The notes under the pieces: model-generated | The model's database searches: none | The model's input: the letters and a program-made list of their open reading frames with translations, nothing else | Told to the model about the DNA's origin: nothing | Shown here: positions 1-9,082 of the stretch, piece after piece | Numbering within the stretch: the stretch's first letter is position 1 | Layout of the letters: each line of letters begins with the position of its first letter | NCBI GenBank assembly: GCA_964573885.1 | Contig: CAZNLL010000018.1 | Span: 1-42,373, forward strand | Direction: 5' to 3' | Length of the DNA: 42,373 bases | Source of the DNA: CAZNLL01 sp964573885 | GTDB lineage: Bacteria; Desulfobacterota; DSM-4660; Desulfatiglandales; Desulfatiglandaceae | Made by a program: the position numbers and the translations under genes

Positions 1-225
1 CAAACCAAAGTCTTTAAAAGCAATCGAAGTCAGGCGGTTCGTCTTCCCAAAGAGGTCGCCTTCCCGGAATCCGTCCAGAACGTTACAATCACGGCAATCG
101 GTAGCAAGCGAATCATAGTTCCGGCGGATCAATCGTGGGACGACTGGTTCGAGGCACCGGGTGTTTCCAGTGACTTCATGACAGAGCGAAAGCAGCCGGA
201 AGACCAGATTCGGGAGACCTTGTGA
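1..225 (+). CDS. vapB: VapB-type antitoxin (5' end outside window)
   Basis: Reading frame 1 is open from the first base to the TGA at 223-225, giving 74 residues with no start inside the window. The N-terminal part reads TKVFKSNRSQAVRLPKEVAF, the AbrB/SpoVT-like DNA-binding strand pattern of VapB antitoxins, and the C-terminal tail is acidic and polar as expected for the toxin-binding arm. The stop overlaps the start of the PIN-domain toxin gene (TGATG), a typical translationally coupled toxin-antitoxin arrangement. Known for the family: VapB neutralises VapC and the complex represses its own promoter, which would lie left of the window. Confidence is high on family and partner. Confidence 0.85.
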   Translation, partial: QTKVFKSNRSQAVRLPKEVAFPESVQNVTITAIGSKRIIVPADQSWDDWFEAPGVSSDFMTERKQPEDQIRETL

Positions 226-638
226 TGCTAAAGTATCTGCTGGATACCAATATTGTCATTTATACCATGAAGAACCGTCCGCACCAAGTGAAGAGACACT
301 TTCAACAGCATGAAGGTCAGATGGGCATTTCCGCGGTGACGGTGGGTGAATTGGTATTCGGGGCGGAGCATTCACAACAAATAGAACGAAATCTGGCAGA
401 TATTGAGGCGATGGTCGCCCGACTTGAGGTGCTACCCTTTGACAAGAACGCTGCCTATCATTTCGGACAGGTACGGGCTGCCCTATACTCCATGGGCCGA
501 CCAATAGGTGCTTATGATATGATGATTGCCGGCCACGCCAGGGCAACCGGGCTGATATTGATAACAAACAACGTGAATGAATTTGAACGCGTTCCGGGGC
601 TGTTGATTGAGAACTGGTGTGACGGAGAGCGTTCTTAA
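225..638 (+). CDS. vapC: VapC-type PIN-domain ribonuclease toxin
   Basis: The 137-residue protein is a complete PIN domain of normal VapC length. Acidic metal-binding residues are visible in LLDTNIVIY near residue 8, in GELVFGAE near residue 45, and in GAYDMMIAGHA near residue 97, with the late TNNVNEFERVPGL motif typical of the enterobacterial MvpT/VapC branch. Members of this family cleave RNA, in characterised enterobacterial cases initiator tRNA; that specificity is not shown here. The ATG at 225 overlaps the antitoxin stop; a GTG three bases earlier is an alternative start. The pair appears intact. Confidence 0.9.
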   Translation: MLKYLLDTNIVIYTMKNRPHQVKRHFQQHEGQMGISAVTVGELVFGAEHSQQIERNLADIEAMVARLEVLPFDKNAAYHFGQVRAALYSMGRPIGAYDMMIAGHARATGLILITNNVNEFERVPGLLIENWCDGERS

Positions 639-691
639 CGAAAGCTTTCCGAATCTCTTCCCTTCGCCCATCTGGTGTGCCCCCTTTTGCG

Positions 692-720
692 TTGTCACGC
701 ACCTCAGATTCGCCTATACT
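692..720 (+). promoter_or_regulatory. Sigma-70-like promoter of the SDR/TPP operon
   Basis: TTGTCA (692-697) and TATACT (715-720) are separated by 17 bases. The predicted start site near 727 is about 57 bases before the SDR start codon. It resembles the promoters at 3240 and 9945 loosely: a CAC after the -35 and a CCTATA core. Confidence 0.6.
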
Positions 721-783
721 CCTAAAAGCAGAACTTCTTATCGGTATCAGCCGGCCAACATTTTACGCGCGTTGAGGTGTTTT

Positions 784-1551
784 ATGAAGATCAAAGACAA
801 GGTCGCCATTGTAACGGGCGGCTCCAATGGCATTGGTGCGGCCCTGTGCCGAAGGTTCGCCCAAGAAGGGGCAAAAGCCGTGGTGGTGGCCGATATCGAT
901 ATGCAGGGGGCCCGGGCTTTGGCCCGGGAAATCGACGGCCTGGCCCTTGGGTGCAATGTGGCCAAGGAAGAAGACGTCATCCAATTGGTTCGGCAAACCC
1001 AAGACCGCTGCGGGCCGGTCGACCTTTATTGCTCCAATGCCGGCATCATTATCCAGGGGCTCTTGGAGGTCTCTAACGCCGACTGGCAACGCATCTGGGA
1101 GATCAATGTCATGTCCCACATCTATGCGGCCCGGGCGGTGTTTCCCGGGATGCTCAGACGGGGGTCGGGTGCCTTTGTGATAACGGCCTCCGCTGCCGGC
1201 CTGCTCAACCAGATCGATTCGATATCATACTCCACAACCAAACATGCCGCCGTTGGGCTGGCAGACAATCTGGCGATCAACTACGGAGATCGGGGTATCC
1301 AGGTGTCGGTCATCTGTCCCATGGCGGTCCGTTCCCTTATGACGCAGAACGGCGGCGGGATCGCTGCCCTGGACGGCATGTTGGAAGCCGAACAAGTGGC
1401 CGAAGATGTGGTCACCGCCTTGGATCAAGGGAAGTTCATGATCCTGCCCCACCCGCAGGTCAAGGGTTATATGGAACACAAGGCTACAGACTACGAGCGG
1501 TGGATTCGGGGCATGCAGCGGCTGCGGGCCCAGCACCTGCCCGAGCTATAA
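784..1551 (+). CDS. Short-chain dehydrogenase/reductase (SDR)
   Basis: A 255-residue classical SDR. The cofactor motif TGGSNGIG is at residues 11-18, the acidic residues after beta-2 (VVADID, near 36) favour NAD(H) over NADP(H), SNAG is near 84-87, and the catalytic set is Asn108, Ser136 in ITASAAG, Tyr149 and Lys153 in YSTTK. The substrate cannot be read from sequence. The ATG at 784 is preferred over upstream in-frame starts because AGGTG lies just before it and the promoter at 692-720 is inside the longer frame. It is followed after 44 bases by a ThDP-enzyme gene in the same direction, so the two probably form one transcript and perhaps one pathway. Confidence 0.88.
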   Translation: MKIKDKVAIVTGGSNGIGAALCRRFAQEGAKAVVVADIDMQGARALAREIDGLALGCNVAKEEDVIQLVRQTQDRCGPVDLYCSNAGIIIQGLLEVSNADWQRIWEINVMSHIYAARAVFPGMLRRGSGAFVITASAAGLLNQIDSISYSTTKHAAVGLADNLAINYGDRGIQVSVICPMAVRSLMTQNGGGIAALDGMLEAEQVAEDVVTALDQGKFMILPHPQVKGYMEHKATDYERWIRGMQRLRAQHLPEL

Positions 1552-1595
1552 GTCTGTGTTGAGCCCTTGAGTTGTAGCCGGTCATTGCCAGTATT

Positions 1596-3197
1596 ATGGA
1601 AACAGTATCCGAAATCATTGTCAAAACCTTGAGATCCATGGGCGTTCAAACCGTCTTCGGCATACCGAGCATCCATAATATCGGTTTTTACGAAGCCCTG
1701 CGAAAAGAACCGCATATCCGTCACATTCTTTGCCGGCATGAGGCCAGTGCCACCCATATGGCCGATGGCTACGCCCGCTCAGGAAAGGGACCGGGCGTGG
1801 TCGTCACATCCACCGGACCGGGTGCCGCCTATTCTCTTTCTCCCTTATTGGAGGCCTTTTATAGTTGCTCTCCGGTTTTGATGATGACCTCCAACCTTCG
1901 TGAAAATCAGATCGGCAAAGGACTTGGCGCACTGCATGAAGTCAACCGACAGCATGATCTTTTTGAATCCGTGACAAAGGAAACCATCTGTCTGAAGCGC
2001 GGTGATAGTATCACGGAGAAAGTATCCTATGCGGTTTCCACGGCCATATCCGGCCGGCCCGGGCCGGTCTATCTGGAAGTGCCCCATGATTTATGGGATG
2101 TTGAAATAGATGAAACAACCTTTTCGAATCGTGAGAAAAGGAATGCCCCTTATGATTTGGCCGGAGCAAAAAGGTTGCTCAAAAAGGCAATCACCCCGAT
2201 GATCATCGTCGGCATCGAAGCGATGCATGCGGGTATGGCCGCTGAAATTCAGGTACTTGCCGAAATACTTCATGCGCCCGTGCTCACGGATGCCGGAGCC
2301 AAAGGCATTCTCCCCGAAGACCATCCTTTGGCCTTCGGGAATGTAACCAACGGCGGGGTTGTGAAAACCATTCACAAAACCTGTGACGTCACCTTAAGTA
2401 TCGGCTCCCGGCTGCGATACGTGGATTTCAAGCGACGGGGAATTTCTCTCCCTCAATTGATCCACTTCGACTGGGATGAAACATGGGTGGATAAAAATTT
2501 CAAAAGCACTATCACCTGCATCGGCCCGGTTAAAGAAATGGTGGGCATGCTGATCAATGAATTCAAGCGCATCCCCGTCCCTCGGGAAAGGCACGACACG
2601 GTAAACCGCTTTAGGGGCTTGCACCGCCCTTGAAGCGAGATACCCGACGAACATGCTGAAATCTCCTATCTGCGCGCCCTGCGGGATGCCATTCCTCGAA
2701 ATGGGATGCTGGTTATTGACAACACCCTGCTCGGCTATTTTGCAGAACAGTTCTATCCGTCCTATAAGCCTTTGGGGATTGTCCCGGCAAAAGGGGCAAC
2801 CCCTATCGGTTTTGCCTTTCCCGCGGCCATAGGATTAAAGGCAGCCTATCCGGAGGAACCGGTGGTCTCCCTGATCGGTGACGGGGGATTCTTGTACGGC
2901 GCCGTTGAATTGGCCACATGCCTGCAGCATGGTATTGGATTTCCCGTGGTGGTGGTAAACGACAGGGCCTATGGGATGCTCGATTACCTCCAGCATTCCC
3001 TTTATGGTGCGGGATACCAGACCTCTCTTTTCAATCCCGACTTTTCGGCCTTTGCCTTATCGTTCGGCGCAAAAGCTAGGGCTGTTGATACTCCCGATGG
3101 ATTAAAGGCCGCCCTAAAAGAGGCCTTGGCGTCCCCAGAGATGTGGCTCATTGAATTGAATGCCTCCTTTCCAGATCCCCCTTTTGGGAAATACTGA
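1596..3197 (+). pseudogene. Acetolactate synthase-like ThDP enzyme interrupted by an in-frame TGA
   Basis: Two pieces in the same frame (1596-2633 and 2634-3197) together encode about 533 residues, the usual length of acetolactate synthase/benzoylformate decarboxylase-type enzymes. The first piece holds the PYR domain, with the ThDP-activating Glu in CRHEASATHMADGYAR, and the central domain. The second holds the PP domain with GDGGF followed by NDRAYG, the ThDP/Mg site. A TGA at 2631-2633 separates them, and the frame stays open on both sides with plausible protein sequence resuming at SEIPDEHAEISYLRALRDA. The simplest reading is a nonsense mutation or a sequencing error. Two compensating frameshifts nearby are possible, since the residues just before the stop look unconserved. 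No convincing SECIS hairpin is seen. The substrate is unknown; IlvB itself is unlikely because no ilvN follows. Confidence 0.75.
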
Positions 3198-3239
3198 ATC
3201 GCCTGGGGAAAAACATCCAGATTTCTCGCAGGCTTAGGG

Positions 3240-3268
3240 TTGACACTCCGATCCCATGCCCCTATAGT
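3240..3268 (+). promoter_or_regulatory. Strong sigma-70-like promoter of the outer-membrane factor gene
   Basis: TTGACA (3240-3245), a 17-base spacer and TATAGT (3263-3268). Over 43 bases from the -35 it matches the promoter at 9945 at 35 positions, including the stretch CCCTATAGTC and the downstream GTATCCCAAAAA. Confidence 0.75.
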
Positions 3269-3331
3269 CAGTATCCCAAAAATCGTTTCCCTTATTTTAA
3301 AGATCCAGAACATGCGGTGAGGTGAAGACCG

Positions 3332-4927
3332 ATGAAGAAGGGGATAACATGGCTGGGCCGGCCTTTATGCTGTGCGTTGTTGCTCCTTATTAATGCCTGC
3401 GCCATGGTGGGGCCCGATTTTACACCCCCCAAGGCCGATGTGGCGCCTGATTGGGTGGGATCTAAGGATGCACGGGTCCAGAAAGAGAGCCCGAGCTACA
3501 AAAACTGGTGGCAGGTCTTCCATGATCCGGTCTTGGAAAGGCTGGTGCAAACGGCCTATGAACAAAATCTGCCGCTCCGCATCGCCGGCGTGCGGGTATT
3601 GGAGGCCAGGGCCCTCCTGGGGGTTGTAGGCGGCGAGTTTTATCCGCAGATACAAACAGGTTTTGGTGCGCTGGAGTACAATCGCATCAGCGGCAATTCC
3701 CCAGATTTGGGACAACCGGGTCCGGAAAATCCCGGCATGGGCTACTTCCAGGGCAGCTTCGGCCTGGGTGCCAGCTGGGAGTTGGATTTCTGGGGCAAAT
3801 TGCGCCGCGCCATCCAGTCCGCCGACGCCAATCTGCTGGGTTCCGTGGCTGCATACGACGACGTGCTGGTCAGCCTGACCGCAGACGTGGCCCGGACCTA
3901 TGTGGTCATCCGCGTTTACGAGGAACGGCTCAAGATCGCTCGAGAAAACCTGAAACTCCAGAAGGAAGGGTTGCGGATCGCCAGGGCCCGCTTTAAGGTG
4001 GGTGACACGGGTGAGAGGGACGTACAGCAGGCCCTCACCCAGTTGGCCAGCACCCAGGCCCAGATCCCCTTTCTGGAAACCGGGCTCCAGAAGTCACGAC
4101 ACGCCCTCTCCATCCTGATGGGGATGCCGCCGGGGCAGTTGAAAGACAGAATGCACAGGGATCAGGGGATCCCCCGGTCCCCCTTGAATATTGCCGTAGG
4201 TATCCCCGCCGAACTGCTGCGCCGGCGGCCGGATATCCGGAATGCCGAATTACAGGCCGCATCCCAGTGCGCCCTGATCGGCGTGGCCAAAGCCGATCTA
4301 TACCCCTCTTTCTCTTTGACGGGTTCCTTTGGCTACCTCTCCGCGGACGTGGGGAATGCGGAGTTGGGGGATATCTTTTCGTGGAGCAGCCGTACCGCGA
4401 CCTTCGGGCCGTCTTTTCAATGGAATATCCTCAACTACGGCCGCATCACCAATACTGTCCGGGTCCAGGACGCCCGGCTTCAGGAGTTGATGCTCAATTA
4501 CCAGGATACGGTCCTCCGGGCGCAGCAGGAGGTGGAAGACGGACTGGTGGAATTCCTGAAAGCAAAGGAACGAATCAATTTCTTAAAGAAGAGCGTGGAC
4601 GCGGCCAAGCGCTCCGCAGACCTGGCCCTCATGCAATACCGGGGAGGAAGCACCGATTATACCACGGTGATTCTGGCCCAGCAGGCCCTCCTGAGGGAAG
4701 AGGACCTTCTGGCCACCACCCTGGGAGAGGCCCCCCTGGGCCTTGTGGCCGTGTACCGGGCCTTGGGCGGTGGATGGCAGATCCGGGAAGGAAAACCCTT
4801 TGTACCGGAAGATATCAAGTCGGTCATGAAGGCGCGCACCAACTGGGGCGATCTATTGTCCGCGCCCATTGAACCGCCCCCCGCACCCGGCGCTCAAAAG
4901 CCCATTGTCCGGGGTCCCGACTGGTAG
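3332..4927 (+). CDS. NodT/TolC-family outer-membrane efflux lipoprotein
   Basis: A 531-residue outer-membrane factor. The N-terminus has a lipoprotein signal (hydrophobic CALLLLINAC, modified Cys near residue 22) followed by MVGPDFTPP, the hallmark start of NodT-type proteins. Two long alpha-helical halves follow, each with the repeated efflux-protein pattern (SWELDFWGKL near 150; FQWNILNYGRI near 365) and RRRPDI between them. It should form a trimeric channel across the outer membrane and periplasm. GGTGAAG lies upstream of the ATG, and a strong promoter starts 92 bases before it. The matching ABC pump and fusion protein are encoded convergently just downstream, which suggests one tripartite exporter. 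The substrate is unknown. Confidence 0.9.
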   Translation: MKKGITWLGRPLCCALLLLINACAMVGPDFTPPKADVAPDWVGSKDARVQKESPSYKNWWQVFHDPVLERLVQTAYEQNLPLRIAGVRVLEARALLGVVGGEFYPQIQTGFGALEYNRISGNSPDLGQPGPENPGMGYFQGSFGLGASWELDFWGKLRRAIQSADANLLGSVAAYDDVLVSLTADVARTYVVIRVYEERLKIARENLKLQKEGLRIARARFKVGDTGERDVQQALTQLASTQAQIPFLETGLQKSRHALSILMGMPPGQLKDRMHRDQGIPRSPLNIAVGIPAELLRRRPDIRNAELQAASQCALIGVAKADLYPSFSLTGSFGYLSADVGNAELGDIFSWSSRTATFGPSFQWNILNYGRITNTVRVQDARLQELMLNYQDTVLRAQQEVEDGLVEFLKAKERINFLKKSVDAAKRSADLALMQYRGGSTDYTTVILAQQALLREEDLLATTLGEAPLGLVAVYRALGGGWQIREGKPFVPEDIKSVMKARTNWGDLLSAPIEPPPAPGAQKPIVRGPDW

Positions 4928-4953
4928 GATTCTATTGCAGGAAGGTAGAATTA

Positions 4954-5136
4954 ATGCCAACCGTGTTGAAAGTAGGCCCCTATCGTTTCTTCTGCTATGC
5001 GGGTGATCGTGATGAACCGCATCACATACATGTCGAACGCGATGAGAAGGTGGCAAAGTATTGGCTCGATCCTATCATTTTCAGCCACAGGGGGTATTAC
5101 AGCTTTTTGGAGAACAACAAATTGGATGGAGACTAA
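4954..5136 (+). CDS. DUF4160-family protein, C-terminally truncated
   Basis: Sixty residues start MPTVLKVGPYRFFCYAGD and continue with EPHHIHVERDE and AKYWLDP, the conserved first two thirds of DUF4160. Family members usually run to about 80 residues and end with a helix containing a Trp. Here the frame stops after FLENNKLDGD, and no continuation of the family's C-terminus is visible in the other frames. GGAAGG lies at a good distance before the ATG. DUF4160 genes often sit beside DUF2442 genes in toxin-antitoxin-like pairs, but no partner is present. It is probably a decaying remnant squeezed between the two efflux blocks. The 135 bases that follow hold nothing recognised. Confidence 0.65.
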   Translation: MPTVLKVGPYRFFCYAGDRDEPHHIHVERDEKVAKYWLDPIIFSHRGYYSFLENNKLDGD

Positions 5137-5271
5137 AGACGAAGGGGGCAAGTCTGGTCTTGATTTTGTCTCCCTTTGTCGCTTCACAAGACCGCCTCAC
5201 CGCGACTCTTTCAGAACAGCGCAATCTCATGGTCGCCGCCCTGGCGGATGAGGTTTACTTCGGCCCGTGCC

Positions 5272-6627
5272 CTATGAGGATTTCACCCGGTCGCCGTTAC
5301 GCAGGGCCTTGGGCGGGGCCACGATAACGGCATCTCCTTGACTGAGGCCTTTTTTGATTTCCGCTTCCTTGTCGTTGATGACTCCCAGGGTTACCGGTCT
5401 GAGAACGGCCTTGCCATTCTTTACAGAAAAAACCTGCCACTGACTGCCGGCCCCCCTGAAGAGGGCGGTCCGGGGGACCTTGAGGACGTCCTCTTTTTCC
5501 TCTGTATAGATCCGCACGCGGACCCGGTAGCCCAGGCCGAGGGTCCGACCTTTCTGCTTCAAGTCCTTCAGGGCATCTTTGTCAAAATTGATATGCACGG
5601 GCACCCGCTGCTGATCCACGCCCAGGGATGACACCTTGGTGAAGCCCGCCGGCTTGATGCGCGATACGGTTCCCCGGATGGGTGAATCCCCGATAGAGGG
5701 ACCATAGATATCCACCGGGTTTCCCGGACGGACCGTGACCACGTCCTGGGAAAGGATATCGGCGGTCACCTGGAGATCTCTCAGGTCCCCGATCTCCATA
5801 AGGAGGGTCCCGGCCTGGAGGAATTCCTCGTTTTTCACCAGGCGGCGGAGCACGATCCCATCCACAGGACTCTTGATGGCCGCCCGTTTCAACCGCCGGG
5901 CCGCCAATTCCTGTTCGGCCCGGGCCCCGGCCAACCGTTGGACCAGGACGCCGGTCTCCAAGTGTTTCAGGCCCAGGCGCTCCTCTATATACCTGGGCAA
6001 GAGCTTCACGGCTGAGGTAATCGCCCATGTGGCCTTACTCATGAAACGGGCAGAGGCCACGGCGCTGTCGGCCTGACGGTGATCCCGCTGGGCCCTTCGG
6101 AGTTTCTCTTTGGACGAGGCCCTTTCCTTGACCAGTTTCTTCTCCATGTCCAGGACCCACTCAGAATATTTGAGTTCCGCCTCATTGGTCCTGATGAGTT
6201 CATCCGAGGCCTTTCCCGCCGCCTTCAGGGCGGCGATCACTTGTTTGGACTCCACCAGGGATGTCTGCTCGATCTCGTTGTACTTGTTTACGGTAATTTG
6301 GGCCTCGATTTCAGCCACCTGTGCCTCGGCCACGGCCAGGGCCGTCTTGAGGTCCGCCGTATCCATTTGGGCGACCACCTGGTCTTTTGAGACCCCATGA
6401 CCGGCCTCCAAGGTAATGGGCAGGATACGGCCGTCCTGGGGCATGGTAATCTTATAGACAAGGGGAAGGGTGGTCATGGCACGATCCTCCACCCAGGCAC
6501 GGATATCCCCCGTACTTGCCGCGACGGTCTGGACCGGTATGCCGGATTGCATCGCCGTGTAAGCGTAAAGCACGGCTGCCACAGCAATCACAATGCCCAG
6601 GATGATCCATTTGATGCTCTTCTTCAT
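5272..6627 (-). CDS. Periplasmic adaptor (HlyD/MacA-like membrane fusion protein)
   Basis: A 451-residue membrane fusion protein. One N-terminal transmembrane helix (residues 7-27) anchors it to the inner membrane. A split biotinyl-lipoyl domain follows (ITLEAGHGVSKDQVVAQMDTAD near 70-95 and AAIKSPVDGIVLRR near 245-260) around a long coiled-coil hairpin (about 95-240), then beta-barrel and membrane-proximal domains ending at the C-terminus. It would link the inner-membrane ABC permease to the outer-membrane factor. It is last in the ATPase-permease-adaptor operon, 76 bases after the permease. GGGAGG lies about 12 bases before the ATG. The role follows from architecture and context; the substrate is unknown. 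Confidence 0.88.
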   Translation of the reverse strand: MKKSIKWIILGIVIAVAAVLYAYTAMQSGIPVQTVAASTGDIRAWVEDRAMTTLPLVYKITMPQDGRILPITLEAGHGVSKDQVVAQMDTADLKTALAVAEAQVAEIEAQITVNKYNEIEQTSLVESKQVIAALKAAGKASDELIRTNEAELKYSEWVLDMEKKLVKERASSKEKLRRAQRDHRQADSAVASARFMSKATWAITSAVKLLPRYIEERLGLKHLETGVLVQRLAGARAEQELAARRLKRAAIKSPVDGIVLRRLVKNEEFLQAGTLLMEIGDLRDLQVTADILSQDVVTVRPGNPVDIYGPSIGDSPIRGTVSRIKPAGFTKVSSLGVDQQRVPVHINFDKDALKDLKQKGRTLGLGYRVRVRIYTEEKEDVLKVPRTALFRGAGSQWQVFSVKNGKAVLRPVTLGVINDKEAEIKKGLSQGDAVIVAPPKALRNGDRVKSS

Positions 6628-6703
6628 GGCAAACTGCTACCTCCCTTTTGCGGTTGTTATGAAACCCGAAACCTGACACCTCAATCAGCCCGCATTTGCC
6701 CCA

Positions 6704-9082
6704 TCACTCCTTCATACTCAGGGCATCCTGCCAGTGAAGGCGTTGGATGGCCTTTCTCACGAAAACGTGGGCCCCCAGGATAAAAATGAAGGACAGGATC
6801 ACCGTCTTGACCCAGCTCATAGGTTCTACAATAGTGGGTACCCTATACATATCATTGGTGTACTGGGAATTGATGCCCCAGAGGAGCCACCAGCCCAATG
6901 GAAGCCCCAGGAAAGCACCAATGCCGTATTGAATCATATTCTCCCGAAGAAATATGGCCCCGATTTCGCCGGGCTGATACCCCAGAACACGGAAGGTGGC
7001 GATTTCCCGTGCCCGCTCGATGATGCTGATAAGAGAACCATTGAGGATGGCCCCAAAAAAAATGACCGCCCCGAAGAGGATTATAGGGTAGACCATCTGT
7101 CCCAGCTTGTTCACAAAGGTGTTCTGCAGCACCTGTCTCTGAAAGCCTGTTTCGGCGTAGTCGGCCAGATCAGGCCACGATTTGACCTGTCTGAGGAACC
7201 CCCGCATTTCTTGCTCAGTGGGCAGGCCTTTCAACTGAAGCTCCGACAACGCCCCGGCCTCACCAATCTGACGGTTCAGGTAGTCGTAGTTTGCATAGAC
7301 ACAGAGCCCGAAAAGACTATCCATGAAACCTGTTACAGGAAGCGCCACCGGCTGCTGCAGGCCCTGGGTGGGCGTCACCCGCACCCGGTCGCCCAGGGAC
7401 AGTCCCAATTCCCTCCCAAGGCGACGGGCCATGAAGAGCCCTGTTTCAGGAACCGCGATCGGGTCGCCGGATACGGTGCGGGGGGTGGTCAAACGGGCGT
7501 TTCGGACCAGGCCCTGGATGACCCCTTTCTTGCTATGATTGCCATGCTGGAAATGACAGGGGACGTTCAGAACCGGTTCCACCCACTGGATACCCGGCAG
7601 TTCCCCGGCCTCGTAAAGGGCTCCCGTCCCGCGGTCGTTTCGAAGGGTCAACGAATAGTCGGCATGGTCCAACATGTTGAAACGGAAATCCACCATATAT
7701 TGGAGAGAATCCATGGCGCCGAAGGTGACCAGGACCAGGGCCGCTCCCATGGCGGCTGAGAAAATGCCGGTAAGGGTCCTTCCCTTATTCCTTATGAGAT
7801 TTCTCAAGACGATCTGCCACCGGAACTCCAGTCGCCGCCAGAGCCCGGTCCAGGCCTCCAGGAAGACCGCCCCTCCGCTGGGAGGGGCCGGGGGACGCAT
7901 GGCCTCGGCCGGATTGAGCCTCAGCACGGTCCGAATCCCCTTGAGTGTACCGATGACACCGAACACCAGGGCCAGGGCCAGGGCCGCCAGATTGATTCCC
8001 GGATAGAATTGGTTGTCCAGCTCGGGGAAGTCAAAAAACATGCGGTATTCTAGGGTGAGGGCGTCAGCGATCCAGTAACCCAGCAGACATCCCAGCAGCC
8101 CGCCCACGGCCCCCACAAAGACCCCAAACTGGATAAAGTGGAAAAATATGTCGAAATTACGGTAGCCCAGGGCCTTAAGGGTTCCCACAATGGTCCGCTG
8201 CTGCTGGGCCAGACGCGACATAAGCACGTTGAGCACCAGGACCGCCACCAGGAGAAAAATGGTGGGCATGAAAAAGGCAATGGTGGCCAGGCCGTTCAGT
8301 TCGCCCGAGAGGCTGAGATTGGAGGCCTGAAGGCTCAGGGGGGTAATGGCAAAGAGTCCATAAGGCTTGAGACGGTGCCGCAATTCGTCAAAAAGGGGTT
8401 GGCTGTTTTGCCGGGCCGCCTTCGAAAGGGTGCCCACCAGGGAGTTGCACGCCCCGTGGAACCCGAGGACGTCCTCCCCGAATCCCCGCTTGACATAGAA
8501 GACGCCGTAGCGCAAGGGTTCAGGGGCGATGGCACCGGGGGGCATCATATAGACAAACTCCGAGGACATGGCCGTGCCCACCACAAAGAGGGCCTTCCGC
8601 TGGCCGTTCATGATGAGATGGATGGTGTCACCCTCGGTTATGTTCCGGGCCTGGGCAAAGGCCCTGGAGACAATGACCTCATCCTGTCTGCGGGAGGTGA
8701 AGTAGGTCCCGCTCTGCATGACGATACCGTTGATCACCGGAGACGGCTCGGCCGGGAGGGTCAGCAGGGTCCCGGTCAGAGGTTCTTTCACCCCTTCCAG
8801 GTCCACGATGACCTGAAAGGCGATCCGTGCCCGCATCTCTGAAATCCCCTTCAGATCGTCCAGGGCATCCAGTTCGGTGACCGGCATCTTCTTGAGGTCC
8901 ACCCAGAAGTCGGCCATGCGACATTGCCCGTAATAGGCATCCCGGGCCAACTCGAGGTTTTTGGATGTACCCATCATCCCCACCAGGCAACTCACGCCGA
9001 TGGCCACGATGAGCATGACAGCTGCCAGCATTCCCTTGGTCTGCCACAGGTCCCGTCTCAATTTTCGATTGAGAATGTTCAC
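6704..9082 (-). CDS. FtsX/MacB-like ABC transporter permease (double-repeat type)
   Basis: A 792-residue inner-membrane protein. An N-terminal membrane helix (about 18-38) is followed by a large periplasmic domain, three to four helices (about 265-395), a second membrane entry near 440 with another periplasmic domain, and three C-terminal helices (about 660-780). This is the duplicated FtsX arrangement of LolCE/YknZ-like and DevC-related exporters. The cytoplasmic loop pattern GTLKALGY occurs in the first half and FRVLGYQPGEIGAIF in the second; both are typical coupling segments to the ATPase. Its start overlaps the ATPase stop by 4 bases (ATGA), so translation is coupled. It probably exports a lipid-like, peptide or drug substrate by a mechanotransmission mechanism as in MacB. 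Confidence 0.85.
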   Translation of the reverse strand: MNILNRKLRRDLWQTKGMLAAVMLIVAIGVSCLVGMMGTSKNLELARDAYYGQCRMADFWVDLKKMPVTELDALDDLKGISEMRARIAFQVIVDLEGVKEPLTGTLLTLPAEPSPVINGIVMQSGTYFTSRRQDEVIVSRAFAQARNITEGDTIHLIMNGQRKALFVVGTAMSSEFVYMMPPGAIAPEPLRYGVFYVKRGFGEDVLGFHGACNSLVGTLSKAARQNSQPLFDELRHRLKPYGLFAITPLSLQASNLSLSGELNGLATIAFFMPTIFLLVAVLVLNVLMSRLAQQQRTIVGTLKALGYRNFDIFFHFIQFGVFVGAVGGLLGCLLGYWIADALTLEYRMFFDFPELDNQFYPGINLAALALALVFGVIGTLKGIRTVLRLNPAEAMRPPAPPSGGAVFLEAWTGLWRRLEFRWQIVLRNLIRNKGRTLTGIFSAAMGAALVLVTFGAMDSLQYMVDFRFNMLDHADYSLTLRNDRGTGALYEAGELPGIQWVEPVLNVPCHFQHGNHSKKGVIQGLVRNARLTTPRTVSGDPIAVPETGLFMARRLGRELGLSLGDRVRVTPTQGLQQPVALPVTGFMDSLFGLCVYANYDYLNRQIGEAGALSELQLKGLPTEQEMRGFLRQVKSWPDLADYAETGFQRQVLQNTFVNKLGQMVYPIILFGAVIFFGAILNGSLISIIERAREIATFRVLGYQPGEIGAIFLRENMIQYGIGAFLGLPLGWWLLWGINSQYTNDMYRVPTIVEPMSWVKTVILSFIFILGAHVFVRKAIQRLHWQDALSMKE

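Noticed and set aside
2631..2633. TGA as a selenocysteine codon in the ThDP enzyme
   Set aside because: The position is a linker between domains without a conserved Cys, and no convincing SECIS hairpin is seen in the following 50 bases. A nonsense mutation or sequencing error is simpler.
5137..5271. Continuation of DUF4160 or a small gene after 5136
   Set aside because: None of the frames shows the DUF4160 C-terminal helix or another recognisable family.
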